Shown here in pieces: positions 1 through 11,136 of a DNA stretch of 64,000 nucleotides. How positions within the stretch are numbered: the first letter of the stretch is position 1; each line of letters starts with the position of its first letter. The stretch spans positions 4,218,501 to 4,282,500 of the forward strand of contig OU015660.1 in the NCBI GenBank assembly GCA_907165275.2, in the 5' to 3' direction. The notes below the pieces were generated by a model. That model ran no database searches. It saw nothing but the letters and a program-made list of their open reading frames with translations, and was not told the DNA's origin. The translations under genes and the position numbers were made by a program. This DNA is from Zygaena filipendulae. Its lineage: Eukaryota > Arthropoda > Insecta > Lepidoptera > Zygaenidae.

Positions 1-66
1 GTCTTCGCTTTTGGTTAACGTCTGCCGCTTGTGCTTCATCCTTCTGTTTTGAAACCAGACTTTAAC
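1..66 (-). CDS. pb: proboscipedia (Hox2), second homeobox exon, partial
   Basis: Read on the minus strand, positions 66 to 1 give 22 codons beginning VKVWFQNRRMKHKRQTL. This is homeodomain helix 3 (W48, F49, Q50, N51, R53) followed by the Hox2-type tail. The exon begins right after a CAG acceptor (67-69) and is in phase 0 with the exon at 156-298. RRMKHKRQTL after the recognition helix is the known Pb/HoxA2/HoxB2 signature and separates it from Lab, Zen, Dfd and other Hox proteins. The known role is a DNA-binding transcription factor that, with Exd/Hth, specifies mouthpart (proboscis and palp) identity. By my count these are residues 210-231. The exon continues off the left edge, so the long C-terminal part of the protein is not visible. 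Confidence 0.97.
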
Positions 67-155
67 CTGTGAAAATAGATGGATATTAGTTGGTAAACTT
101 TAATATCATGTAGGTTATCATATTGATCGTTTTTTAACATTAATTAGGAACCTAC
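67..155 (-). other. pb: pb intron 2, 89 bp, inside the homeobox
   Basis: On the minus strand, GTAGGT follows CAG at 156, and the intron ends in a CTATTTTCACAG acceptor. It splits the homeodomain between residues 44 (Gln) and 45 (Val) in phase 0. A homeobox intron at 44/45 is known for insect pb. It is very short beside the 40-kb intron 1. Confidence 0.93.
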
Positions 156-298
156 CTGTCGTTCAGTCAGGTCTAATGAGGCGGCTATTTCGATCCGCCG
201 TGGTCTGCACAAATACTTGTTGAAATGAAATTCTTTTTCTAGCTCCAAAAGTTGTGTGTTCGTGTAAGCTGTTCGTAATCTTCGTGGCAGACCATTTT
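156..298 (-). CDS. pb: proboscipedia (Hox2), first homeobox exon
   Basis: The minus-strand exon has 143 nt: two bases finishing a split codon, then 47 codons ending at Gln44 of the homeodomain. The visible stretch [19 protein letters not shown] covers the N-terminal arm and helix 1. [20 protein letters not shown] and TERQ follow, which is the Pb/Hox2-type homeodomain. The acceptor is TTCGTTACAG (AG at 300-299). The same frame meets a TAA stop (323-321) a few codons further upstream, so a splice site is required here. The first two bases (AA) join the G left at the end of the exon at 40649 to form GAA (Glu), giving SSQQ-E-NGLP across the junction, as expected for arthropod Pb. The longest open frame over this stretch (163-375) is a different, meaningless frame. 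Confidence 0.97.
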
Positions 299-1024
299 CT
301 GTAACGAACGATAAAATAAATTATGAAAAGTTGTGGAATTACACAATTTGGTAGGTATAGGTACATTGGACGCATATTTAGGCGTACCTAATTAGTCATC
401 AGCTTCTATTCTTATACTAGGTATATATACCTTCATACCTATCTACAGACGTTTCGCACCGGTTTCACCTGCTCGGAGTTCCCGTAGGAATTCCAGGATA
501 AAAAGTACCTACTTCCTACCCTATATCACTCAAGAACACTAGCTTCTTATAATTGATTATTTTTTTTTTAAATTAAAATCGGTTAAATAGTTTTTGAGTT
601 TAGTCATAACAAACTAACAAACATAAGTATAACAAATCAAAGCTTTTCTCATTTAAATAGGTATCAGTACCTAAAGATAAAAAATATGCTTATAAAAGCA
701 ATGGTTTTGAGATATTCTGCGGAATGTCTGCTTGTCTTTGTAGGCAGGTACCTATTTATATTTGTACCTACATGTAGGTATCACGCAAAAAATTGGTATG
801 AAAACCATGGATTCGATCCGGATTTTCAGTTTTCTTGATACCTACTTGTCTAACTGAAAAATATTGACTCCGGTTGGGAAATTTTATTCCTACTTAAAAC
901 ACCGCATAGTGAATTATTGTGATTTTATTATAAGTATTATGTATGTAAATACACCATGCACACTTTCAAATAGGTATTATCACATGAGGGAAGCAGCTGC
1001 AGCATCAAGCACCAGCTAGTAGAT

Positions 1025-1265
1025 AGGTAGAGCTTATCTAAGCTAAAATGACGCGCCCCTCCATCGGGCATACACACACGCACAACCGGGAAAATATCGA
1101 TACGACACAATATATAAATCTGCTTTTGCCATTCGTCCTCAGTTGCCGCATAGTGTCGCCGCACTCGCACTATTAAAGAAATATTATGAATACAATATGA
1201 TATCGCACATCTAAAACTGCTTATTGTAGTGGGGCGTGTCATTTTAGTTTAGATAAGCTCTACCT
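1025..1265. mobile_element. MITE-like element with 35-bp terminal inverted repeats
   Basis: The left arm (1025-1059) and right arm (1231-1265) are reverse complements at 33 of 35 positions and enclose 171 bp. The ends read AGGTAGAGCTTATCTAAGCT and, on the other strand, nearly the same. There is no transposase. The superfamily is not recognisable. Confidence 0.6.
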
Positions 1266-2489
1266 ACGTTAATAAATGTAGCCAAGTAAGGACGTAATTA
1301 CTAATATGGAATTTCTGAGGTAGGTACCTGTTACAAAATGTTATTAAGTAATAATAGGCAAGTAGGTAGGTAGGTAAATGGGTAGACTGTAGAGTGGTGT
1401 TCCTGGAAGCTTTCAATAACGTCCGTGAGCCACCGAAGCGACCGCGCAGGCGAGCTCTCCTTTAATGTAATAACTTGATCGCATGTCAGAGCACCGCCCT
1501 TGACGCCATTGTGTCGAAGCGATATTATTTTTATTTTACCACAAAATATGAATTGGAATTCGAAATTCAAATTACAAAAGGGTGGCGAATAATGGGGCGA
1601 TCGCATTCGCGTGACGAGTCCGTCCACGAGGCTGGAACGCGCCAACGCAAATATTGGTAGGATCGCCCTCGTTCTTATAGCTAGGAGTTTAAAGTTCACA
1701 TTGCACCGAATGGGTTGTTAATACAGTGGCATCGGTGGTGGTGGTGCTTGATTGACGTGGCCCGTCAGCCCTCGCGTTTGCTATTGGACAAGAGCTGCTG
1801 TCAATCAAACTGTAAGCGCGGCCCTCAGTTCTGCTCGGTCGCACTTTACAATCACAAAGGAACACTCTTTGGTAAATAATATGAACTAAATTATTCTGTA
1901 TGCACAAACAATAAGTAGGTATGTACGTAGACGGTACGTGTCACAATAGAATTTCGTCAGATCTAGAGGTTTGCCTTGCTGGTATGCCTGCTCTTACCTA
2001 TCATGACTAACTAAATGGTATCTTATAAAATTTCGACCACACTAAATTATAAGTTTACTGAATCCGAAACTATAGATAGCCGTTTGGTTATCCACCAGAG
2101 TCACGAGTGGTGGCTTTAGATAATTGAATCATTAGGTTAGGTAAGTGTTACAGAAGGACTATGTTAAGGAAAAGTGTTTAGTTGTTTTTAGTACCTACGT
2201 TGTTATTGTTTTTACGATTTTATTTATTTATTACATAAAATATTTTCACAGTTTACAGTTACACTAAGACACTGTGAAAGTAAAATAAGACAATAGGAAT
2301 ACGCTTAAGACTAATAAAAAAAAAATACAATAAAATAAAAGAACCCAAAAATGCAAAATTATTGATACATTCATCCTCTCACGATATACGTTTTATTGAC
2401 TGGTCGAATGAATTCTTTTGACCGACTAGATATTTCTTCTTGTAATACCTAAACTAGATGTAGGGTAGATTCTGAACAGCCCCCTTAGC

Positions 2490-2529
2490 CACGTGGTCAC
2501 GAAATATTAGGATTTTTCGTGACCACGTG
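2490..2529. repeat. 15-bp perfect inverted repeat with two CACGTG E-boxes
   Basis: CACGTGGTCACGAAA at 2490-2504 is exactly complementary to 2515-2529 with a 10-nt spacer. Each arm ends in CACGTG, the E-box bound by bHLH factors. It could be a miniature element or a regulatory hairpin. Confidence 0.55.
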
Positions 2530-3540
2530 ACATCACGATAAGTTCCTTAGTTTTTTATAACGATAACGATTATAGATTGTCAGCTTCGCTGTAGTGCTGT
2601 ACCTAGGTACTGAGTTATCATATTTGAGCAGTAGATAAACAATTTTGTGCTCACACGTACCTACCTAGTATGTACCTGAAGGCGGACGGGACGGGATGAA
2701 TGTGCGAAAGATGCAAGTTGGCAAGTTTTTGCGTATAACAGTGGCACGATTATGCGGGCCCCTCGTGAGGCGCCGTGTAACTGTATAATGTTCGCATTAT
2801 CACGACGCGATGCGATGTACTTCCACACGACTAATTCTCAAACCAACTTCGTGGTCGATACGAGCTCGTATATCTCGGCTACTTCTGAAGTGTCCTTTTT
2901 ATTGCTATTTCCCTTGTAGGTACGTACTTTATTAGCTGGCGTAGGTTGTTCTTTATTTTACAAATCGTGCTTAACTATTGTTGTTTAGCGCGAAAGAAAT
3001 GCGAATACGTACCTAATTCCATGTTGATTTAGTAGGATTAGGTTAGATTAGATTTATTTATTTCACTTTTACAAAAAATATTAGGTAATATACATAAAAT
3101 TTGAGTAAAGGTGATGGTCAGTCAGAATCTGTTTTAAAGAATTATGTATACCATTATCTATTACTTCCGTTGGGTATAAAAAAAATAAGACATGGTATTG
3201 ATACCTACTTTTTTTGGTTCACGAGATGCTCCACATATTATACGTCAAGTGTTACAACGTGTAAGCAGGCAAAGTGGGTAATAAATGATAGCGATATGGC
3301 GCTGGCTTGTTCAACCCCGGTCGGGTCGACGTCGGTCGACTCTCCTGAGAGGGTTGAAGATTTACAGCAGATTAACGGACACTTCTGAATCGCCCAGGTC
3401 AACAGTCAGCGGAGACGTCCGCGCCTATAAATATTGAATTTGTTATCTGGTTGAATAATCAACTAACTGTTGCCCATGTCTTTACTCATTTGGAAACTGG
3501 AAGTGCCCAGTGACATTAATATGGTTCGACGAATTATGGA

Positions 3541-3637
3541 AAAAATTGACTAAAATATGGGCTCATGTTATGTGGATACTTAGGTAGGTACCTAATACCT
3601 ATCCACATAACATGAGCCCATATTTTAGTCAATTTTT
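3541..3637. repeat. 38-bp perfect hairpin
   Basis: Arms 3541-3578 and 3600-3637 are perfectly complementary over 38 bp around a 21-nt spacer (CTTAGGTAGGTACCTAATACC). It lies in pb intron 1, so it would be transcribed as a stable RNA hairpin. It looks like a tiny MITE made only of its inverted repeats. Perfect arms suggest recent origin or constraint. Confidence 0.75.
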
Positions 3638-5162
3638 AAACACTAAAAAATAAAGAAAACAATGTTATTACCACTCTCAGACCAAATCTGAGTTACCTAC
3701 CACTGTTCTTTTCTAAGAGATACCTATCTACCATAGAAATAACTATTTTAATTAATATTCGCCGGTAGTAATAGGTACATAAATTCTTGTTACCTACTTT
3801 CTACAATTTAGGCTGCCGCGTTTCATAAATAGCAGGTTATGATAATTATCATTTCACAAAAATATGTGAAAATATAAAGTTTTAATACCTACAACTAGAT
3901 AGTGCTCCAATAAAAAGCTTTATCGTAGACCTGGTGATAAAATGTCTTTGTAAACAAGGTGTTTGTTGTAAACAATTTGGCTAAGAACACAACTAAACCT
4001 GGCAATACGTGTGGAGAGCAGCCCCTAGGGTGAATTTAAATAATTAATCAAGACCCAGTAAAGGATTAATGCGGTGGCCAGTTGGCGGTCGAACGCCATT
4101 AGAGAACGGCTGATGCTCCTGACTCCCGACTAAATGTTGCGGTCACTATTTGCGTCCCGATCCGTATATCACCTTTTCTTAATCAAGCATTTAACGCTCT
4201 GGCATCAGTTAAGAAATTGGGATTATTTAATCTTAACATCACGTTCCTACTCGTATTTATTGAAGCTGCACATGCGAATGTAGCTATAATATACGCAGCC
4301 CAAACTGGCTTCCAATTTGATAAAGCACCAAACATTTATTCTAAATGTTGCTGCTGCAACGGAAAACTTGCTTGAGGGAGAGAGTTTACCCAAAAGAAAT
4401 ATTACGTTATGAGGTGTGAAAGGCATAAATGTAAAAATTCAATATTTCATGGGTAAAAAGTGAATTTTTCCGCAATTTCGTGTCGGTAACAATGTCGTTT
4501 AGGGTGCTCTACGAGCGTACGTAGCTATTTTGTGTATTCTGCGTTTTACACTTGAAATATACTGGTTATTTTAGTGCCTGAATCTTCTTTAACTTCTCTG
4601 ATATTTTCATCCTCGCTTCAGTGATCGAATTGTATCAATTTGTTGACGATTCCATTGTTCAACGTTTTGTCTGAAATCACAGGGTTCCCATCCATCGATC
4701 ACGTTGTGGCGGGTTTGTATTTTTACGATTATCTATGTCGGGGCCCGTTTGACATTGTCGCATCAATTATAAGCGTGGATTACGATAAGACAGATGTGAG
4801 ACGGTTCAATTTCGTTTCTGAGGTAGAGCGTGGTGCTCCGCGATTGTGGAATATCCTATGTACCCGTCCTGCGAAGGGGAGTATTGCTTATCTGATGTTC
4901 GGTATGTCTTATCAAGCTGATGAAGGCTCACAATTGGTCACATTTAAATTGGAAAAGCAATATTTATTTCGCTAAAATTTCTGCTTTATCAAAATGATGT
5001 CATAATTATAATAACTTTAAGTACAGGTGTGGTACAGGGCATAAAATTTTTGAGATCTTTTGAAGCTTAGACAAAAAATATAATCCAGTCTAGGCGTTCA
5101 GTGTGTATCATAGTAATTACAAAATAAGTAGGTAACTATAAGCATTAAATTTGTCTGGTAGG

Positions 5163-5234
5163 TACCCATAGTACAAGCTCCGCTTAGTTTGGGTCTAGTT
5201 GGTGCTGACCGCTGTGTGCTATTATTATTACTTA
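5163..5234 (+). mobile_element. SINE 3'-end fragment
   Basis: The segment CCATAGTACAAGCTCCGCTT, then TAGTTTGGGTCTAGTTGGTG and an ATT-repeat tail, matches the 3' body and tail type of the complete SINE at 20626-20912 (ACAAGCTTATAGCTTAGTGT and so on). The 5' tRNA-derived part is missing. This is a common lepidopteran SINE family. Confidence 0.6.
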
Positions 5235-7031
5235 CAGCTTAAAATAGTAACTGGTTGATAGGAATTATTAAATGATCGCAACTTGAGCAAGGTGCGATTT
5301 GTTGGATCTGGATTCAAATCCATTTGGTTGATACAGAAAGTTATTAAAAGTTGTCGCTCGTCAGACTTCCAATCCCGCCCGAGTTAGCAACAGTTTGACA
5401 GCCCAATCCCCCGGGTACCCGGTTCGATTTCGCCAACGAGGAAATTGCATTAAATCCCCACTAAAGAGTTGTATCCATTTCCTAATTAATATTACCCTCT
5501 TCCAGTAGATACGTGTATTTGGAACGCAATTATGTCAGCTAAAACGAACTTCTCAGTACCTATACCCATTTTAGTTAGTAGTATATGAGGCCTATGTTAT
5601 TATTATCAGGAAAGGTATTTTGCGACATTTTTATATTTTTTTATGTCATCGACCTTTACTATCTTTATTAGCGGGTCGGTAGTAATAAAGAGACTCCTTG
5701 GAATATGCAAAAGCGTTTTAAGACTGGCCGTATTTAATTGCCCTTGAAAGGGGCGACAAAAAATAAACGGGCGATGGGATATAAATAACGGTGCACTTTT
5801 CATAATCGCAATTGTCGCTTGGAGAATATTTAGTGCGCAGTTAAAATGGCCCGATTGCGATCTCGGGGAAAGCAGGGGTAGCCGTGTCAGAGGCAAAATC
5901 TCTGGTGGGCTAAATTTCTTATTGTTGTGCTCCTTAATAATACAAATTTTTGTAATTTTATACCAATAAATGTTTACTTTTTTGTTACAACATTAATAGT
6001 AATTACAGCAAAATATTAATATTAAATGAAAAAAGGCTGTGTCTTTAAAAATAAAAAATAAATACATATAGGTACTTAATCAGTTCAGTAAGAATGTAAG
6101 AAATTTCATTTAATCGGGTAAAAAGCAATGTATCCCCAAAGAAATCTGTTCAAGAAGATACATAAACAGATTAAAACAAAGAATAATATTCGAAGGAAGT
6201 TAGGAGGCCCACAAAGCAAAGAAGCGAGGACTGCGGCGAATAAATTTTATTTATCAAATAAAAAGGATGGTGCGCTCGTTTTTCACTGCTCCCGGGGACA
6301 TTATCGCTTCTTTTAATTATTATCCCACCGATATTTTATGAGGCGCCTATTCACTATGCCTCCTCCTGTGCTCTATTTAAATTTCTTTGTCTATGTCACT
6401 TCGCTGAAAGGGAAATTGGGATAATAATCCTTTCGAAGAGAGTATTTATATTAGAATACCTATCCGGTTATCGACTTACCTAATCCCTTTGTAGTTGCCA
6501 AACAGACATAACATGGGTAGTACATAAATATCCAGTAACAGTAACAGTGTTACTATTTATAAATACCTATCCAGATTCGTAAAATGTAAAATGCACAGTA
6601 GCTTTACATTTTTTATATTGTGCAACGAAACGAACGTTTTAATTCTGGCCACTATAACTGCGGCGGGCGGCGCGCCCCAGCCACGCGGCCTGGAGGAAAT
6701 GAAGGAAAAAAGTGGCGGAAGCTGCGGCCCTCCCCCTGCGCGCGTACCGCACCTCCCCGCACACCCCCGACAGTAGCCTGCTTGTGGCTTTTTAAATGGA
6801 AATTTATTGTTAACCACTTCGTCAGTGTGGCTCGCGAGTCGTGGTACCAACTTTAAGAATTTCTGCCCACAACAGTGAACAGTGGCCTTCGTTTATGTGG
6901 GAATTTTGAGATCTTTTGTTCGGTCGATGAAGTAAATATTAATAAATTAAAGCTAATTCTTACTTCGCGCAAGTTGAGGGTAAAATTATGACAATGTAAC
7001 CTAGTACGTACCTACCTAATCTATACGTACA

Positions 7032-7348
7032 TCTATACATATAAATAAAATTGAAGTGACTGTTTTAATTCCAAATTAACAGCTTTTCACTAAATGCATA
7101 TGAAAGTATACGGTGCCTACTCACATAAAATACATTTTTTTCAAAATTTTTGTCTGTCTGTCCATCTGTGTCTGTCGGTTTTTTCCAGCTAATCTCCGAA
7201 ACGGCTAGACCGATTTGAACGGAACTTTTACTGGCAGATAACTGATGTTATAAGGAGTAGGTAACATAAGCTACTTGTATTTTAGAAAAAAAACTGTTCT
7301 TGCGGGAATTCCGAAACTCACGCGGGTAAAACCGCGGGGCATAGCTAG
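7032..7348 (+). mobile_element. Non-autonomous Helitron, both ends present
   Basis: It starts TCTATACATATAAATAAAAT and ends CGCGGGGCATAGCTAG, inserted between A (7031) and T (7349), as expected for a Helitron (5' TC, 3' CTAG, A/T target). A palindromic GCGGG...CCGCGGGG stretch precedes the 3' end. It has no coding capacity. The reverse-strand copy at 24411-24732 is the same subfamily. Confidence 0.8.
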
Positions 7349-8892
7349 TATAATATTATTTGAATCGCATTTCACCTCCAGAAATTTCACCAGACTTGTA
7401 CCTACTACAGAGTGACGAACCGAACGTAACACGCTCACATTCAGTGACTCATAAAAATCCCAAAGCGCCAGTATGTTGTACAAGTAGATACAGTGATCAA
7501 ATTTTATTTACAAAAAAATTAAATATAAATAAATAAATAATTATGATTAAAATTATTTTATGTTAGAAATAGTTAGGTAATGGAAACGGATTTTTTTATT
7601 CTCTTTATAAATAGCTGTTCAATAGCTGGTCAATTTTGACATAGCCTCGGGGATTGATTGTGTCAGGATGAAAAGTATGTAGGTAACTAGGTACATATTG
7701 TAATCATGCCTATATCCTATATTCCAAAACCTAAGTTACCCGCAATTTAAAACTAAACGTTTCCCTGCATTCCCCGCATTAAAAAACGTGTCCTATGTTA
7801 CTTGGAGTAGTAGTTTACTATCAGTAAAAGAATTTTTCGAATCGGTTAAGTAGTTCCAGAGATTAGAACCTACAAACAAACGAAACTTTTCCTCTTAGTA
7901 ATAATATTAAAGCATAGATTCACTTAGGAGGGATATAGGTACCTCGGTAACTTTCTTAAAAGTTAAAACTCTTTTCGAGTTCATAAAACTCCCAGTCGAA
8001 ACGAAAAGCTGGCTGCGCTCCCCGCAATTGAAAAGCGCGAGGGAGCGCCACCGAGCTGATAGGGCAGTTACTGTAAAAGTTAAAGCTAATTGCCCTTAAG
8101 ACATATTTTTAATTTCATTGCTCATTCCTTCTTTCAGTGTTTGTTAGAGTTCACCAACTCGTGGTCCCTGTTCAAATAGAAGGGTAGCGAGTAGGTACCT
8201 AATTGCCATTTTTTATGAGATAAGGTCAGTTTTTTTGAATGTCGGACATATTTTATAACGATATGGTTCTGTGATGATATTTCGTATTAATACAAGAAGC
8301 TGCGTTGCCTTTGGGTAATGGTAACCATTCCCTTGAAAGCGTGGGAGCACGTGGCACAATGCGGTGGCCAGTAGCTGCCAGCGCCTTTGTGCTCACAGCT
8401 CCTTCGCATTCATTGAATCTGTCATTTCATTTTCATAAATGAATCATTCTTCATTTGAATTCGGCGCGGGACTTGTGAGGTTTTTTCTCGACCGCCGCTG
8501 ACCTGCCTACTGCGGGGGTCGCTGCAGTGACTGATGATATTTTAATGGTTTATTTTTCTTTAACATTCTTATCACAACTATTGTTAGTAGCCGCCGGCGA
8601 GCATGACTTAAAATGTTTCACTGTTAAAAAAAGAACAAACTCGTTTCAAAAACAATTTCTCTTTGAATTTTACTTTATTTTAACTTACCTACTATAAGAA
8701 TGGAATGGCATTTATACCTATGGCAATATAACTATGAATATATTGTGCTTATGGTTGTGAGTGTCGTGTATTATCACTTAGTAGGAACATGTTAAATATA
8801 AGTGATCAAATACACAATAATTGACTAAAACTAGCTTCCCCCCACAGTTTGACCTTTAGGGTAGGAGGACCTACTTGTTATTTTATTTGTAA

Positions 8893-9090
8893 CTAGCTGT
8901 CCCCCGCAGTTTCACCCGCGGTAATTTTGGGGTTCCAGGATAAACTATACGTATGAACCTTTCTCTTGAATCACTGTATCGATTAAAAAAAACCGCATCA
9001 AAATCCGTTGCGTAGTTTTAAAGATCTAGGCATACATAGGGACAGACAGACAGCGGGAAGCGACTTTGTTTTATAAATACTATGTAGTGA
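8893..9090 (-). mobile_element. Non-autonomous Helitron, minus strand
   Basis: On the plus strand it begins CTAGCTGTCCCCCGCAGTTT and ends TATAAATACTATGTAGTGA, the mirror of a Helitron with TC at 9090-9089 and CTAG at its 3' end (A at 8892). About 70 bp to the left (8830) is a second partial copy of the 3' end. Confidence 0.65.
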
Positions 9091-9906
9091 AGAAGAATCT
9101 AAATAGTGTTTTTCATGACCTTGACTTATACAAAATTAACGGCAGGTAATTCCTTACAAACTTTCACTTCACTTTTTACCTCGTCTAAGCATTCATTTTT
9201 AAAAATCCTTTCTTAGTGTTTGCCTAGACACTTCTCGTGTGAAATCTATCGATCTAAAGCTAAACGATGGTAAGTAGGTACGATAGTAGATAAGTCCTAT
9301 GAATAAGGTAAAAAAAAATGTTTATTTTAGTCGGTGGACATTTGTCATCATACGAGCCGAGTATTTCCGATCTTTTGTTGTTTTTATGTGGAGACGGTGA
9401 TGGTTATATTTGTGATCTTATTTCGGATATGTGCTGATTGACGTGTCTGTGTTTGCGAGGACGTTAGCGGCTGTCATGTGTTCGCTTGTTATCGCACATC
9501 CTACATGTATACGGCATCCACGCATGTTAATATTATTATCTATTTCCAATTCTTCATTAACTAAATTTACGTTGGTAGGTCGAAATCATGAACGTTACAT
9601 CTTAAAGTAGCGTGCTTTTATTTTAGTATTCCCTTGCAATTCGTACGCAGTTTCTTCGTCTTCAGCTTGTATTGCTTGCTTGGATGTAGGACTTCTCACC
9701 CCGTTTCCATTCGCTCCGACAACTTGCTTTCCGCATCCAAATCTTCGTGACATCGCGACAGTGCGTGCGATGTCGTCATCCCACCTCATGAGCACGCACA
9801 CAGTTTACGTAGTAATTTTCCTTGACTATTTTTTATAGCTACGGAGAGAGATGAAACATAATTATGTAAAAGTAGGTATACGGTAGGTACGGTATTTATT
9901 TTAAAT

Positions 9907-10345
9907 CTGGGGGCACGGTAGTGCCCCCGCCAAGACGAGCCAGCAAAGCGCAAGGGCACTACCTACCTTTTCTCGAAGCGCTTCGTCGTTTTTTTGAACC
10001 CTCATAACTTGGGTTTGGATTATGCTAGATCAACAAAATTTTCGGGATATATTGTCAATAGCGGACTTATTGAACATATTAAGTTTTAATTGCATAGCTC
10101 CCATCCTTTAGATTTTATTGATATCTAAAAAACCCCGATTTCGTCACTGACTCACTGATGATCATCAAAATTCTTAGGGTACTTCCTAATGTCCTAGAAA
10201 GCTGAAATTTGGTATGTAAGCTAGTATTAGTAAACAAACAACAAAAAAATTATAAAAATTGTAACTTTTATCTCTCAACCCCTTAAATTAGGGGATGGAA
10301 GTTTGTATGAGACTTCTGAAATTTTGACTTACAAAAATAAATGAA
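9907..10345. repeat. Repeat unit of unknown class leading into a fold-back
   Basis: It opens with the palindrome GGGGGCACGGTAGTGCCCCC (about 9909-9928) and continues with sequence that looks like a dispersed lepidopteran repeat (TTTTTGAACCCTCATAACTT and following). It runs directly into the left arm of the inverted repeat at 10346. The two are probably one mobile element. The class is unknown to me. Confidence 0.35.
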
Positions 10346-10753
10346 ATCCCAACAAAAACATTTTCATGTAAAATGTTGCCAAGACGAGACCATATACCAG
10401 CACTTTCAAAAAGTTATCAGATCTTATGTAGAGCCAAGCTTCTAACTCTACAAGGTCTAACTTCACAAACTCTACACCTTAGCCAAAATATGTGGCTTGG
10501 CCGTTTCGTTACTACAAAGAACTATTATTATATAACAGAAAAGTAATGAAAAATGGACCAATTTTTCACCTTAGGCCCATGTGAATGTAGCGAAATGGCC
10601 AAGCCACATATTTTGGCTAAGGTGTAGAGTTTGTGAAGTTAGACCTTGTAGAGTTAGAAGCTTGGCTCTACATAAGATCTGATAACTTTTTGAAAGTGCT
10701 GGTATATGGTCTCGTCTTGGCAACATTTTACATGAAAATGTTTTTGTTGGGAT
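10346..10753. repeat. 163-bp near-perfect inverted repeat (fold-back)
   Basis: Arms 10346-10508 and 10591-10753 are reverse complements over 163 bp. I find one mismatch, beside the spacer: GGCCGTTTCG against CGAAATGGCC. The spacer is 82 nt. The arms contain GTTGCCAAGACGAGACCATA and ATATGTGGCTTGGCC. Transcribed within the pb intron, it would fold into a long double-stranded RNA hairpin. The open frame at 10571-10795 is a by-product of the arm. Confidence 0.9.
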
Positions 10754-10818
10754 ATGTTTGTCAATTATAATATATAGATACGTATATAATACCAATACGT
10801 AATACCAATGTTATTGCA

Positions 10819-11136
10819 GGGCATGACGACCAAATTTTTTAACTTTTAGTCTGTGTTGTAGATAAATAATAAATGTTGCACACGTATTTTTCCTTTTTTT
10901 ACGCAATAAAAAAAATAACGGTGATACATTGAGTTGAAATTCTATGTGACGTCACACCTAGGTATATTTTATATGTTATGACGTCGCAACATCCCACTCC
11001 TACACTTTAAAGCATTTTATCTAAGTAGTTTTTTCAATAATTTGAAAAAGCAAAAATATACGTGTCTATTTTTTTCACTATCTAACTGACGGACTAAATA
11101 GAATTTTGAATTTTATACCTTGTTATCATCATGCCC
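10819..11136. mobile_element. TGACGTCA inverted-repeat element, copy A
   Basis: The ends are GGGCATGACGACC and, at the far side, GTTATCATCATGCCC. Shared inner words with the other copies are TTGAGTTGAAATT, GTGACGTCAC (TGACGTCA at 10947-10954), AATACGTGTCTATT-like and CTAACTGACGGACTAA. It is more diverged than copies B and F. It is MITE-like with no coding capacity. Confidence 0.75.

Larger units (their letters stand above)
299..7031. other. intron 1, left part: unique AT-rich DNA with small inverted repeats
   Basis: No gene is seen. It holds a decayed Helitron end (about 451-640, minus), a terminal-inverted-repeat element (1025-1265), hairpins (2490-2529, 3541-3637) and a SINE 3' fragment (5163-5234). 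Two AT-rich stretches (about 2217-2300 and 3050-3095) resemble reversed retroelement tails. Unique, GC-richer stretches lie at about 1380-1680, 2690-2840, 4050-4170, 5680-5900, 6180-6440 and 6650-6790 and are the best places to look for regulatory DNA. The 4640-4975 stretch is an unassigned 111-codon frame starting at TTG. Confidence 0.6.

Noticed and set aside
163..375. 70-codon minus-strand frame over the homeobox exon
   Set aside because: Wrong frame; the homeodomain is in a different frame of the same strand and is bounded by splice sites.
937..1242. 101-codon minus-strand frame
   Set aside because: It overlaps the terminal-inverted-repeat element at 1025-1265 and has no recognisable domain.
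6557..6856. Overlapping 60-97-codon frames on both strands
   Set aside because: They arise from a GC-rich, stop-poor stretch; composition is Pro/Arg/Gly-biased in all frames, as expected of non-coding GC-rich DNA.
4068..8372. Exact 15-mer AATGCGGTGGCCAGT shared by 4068-4082 and 8358-8372
   Set aside because: In 64 kb a few shared 15-mers are expected by chance, so this alone is not evidence of related enhancers.
10571..10795. 74-codon minus-strand frame
   Set aside because: It is contained largely in the right arm of the 163-bp inverted repeat and has no protein-like features.
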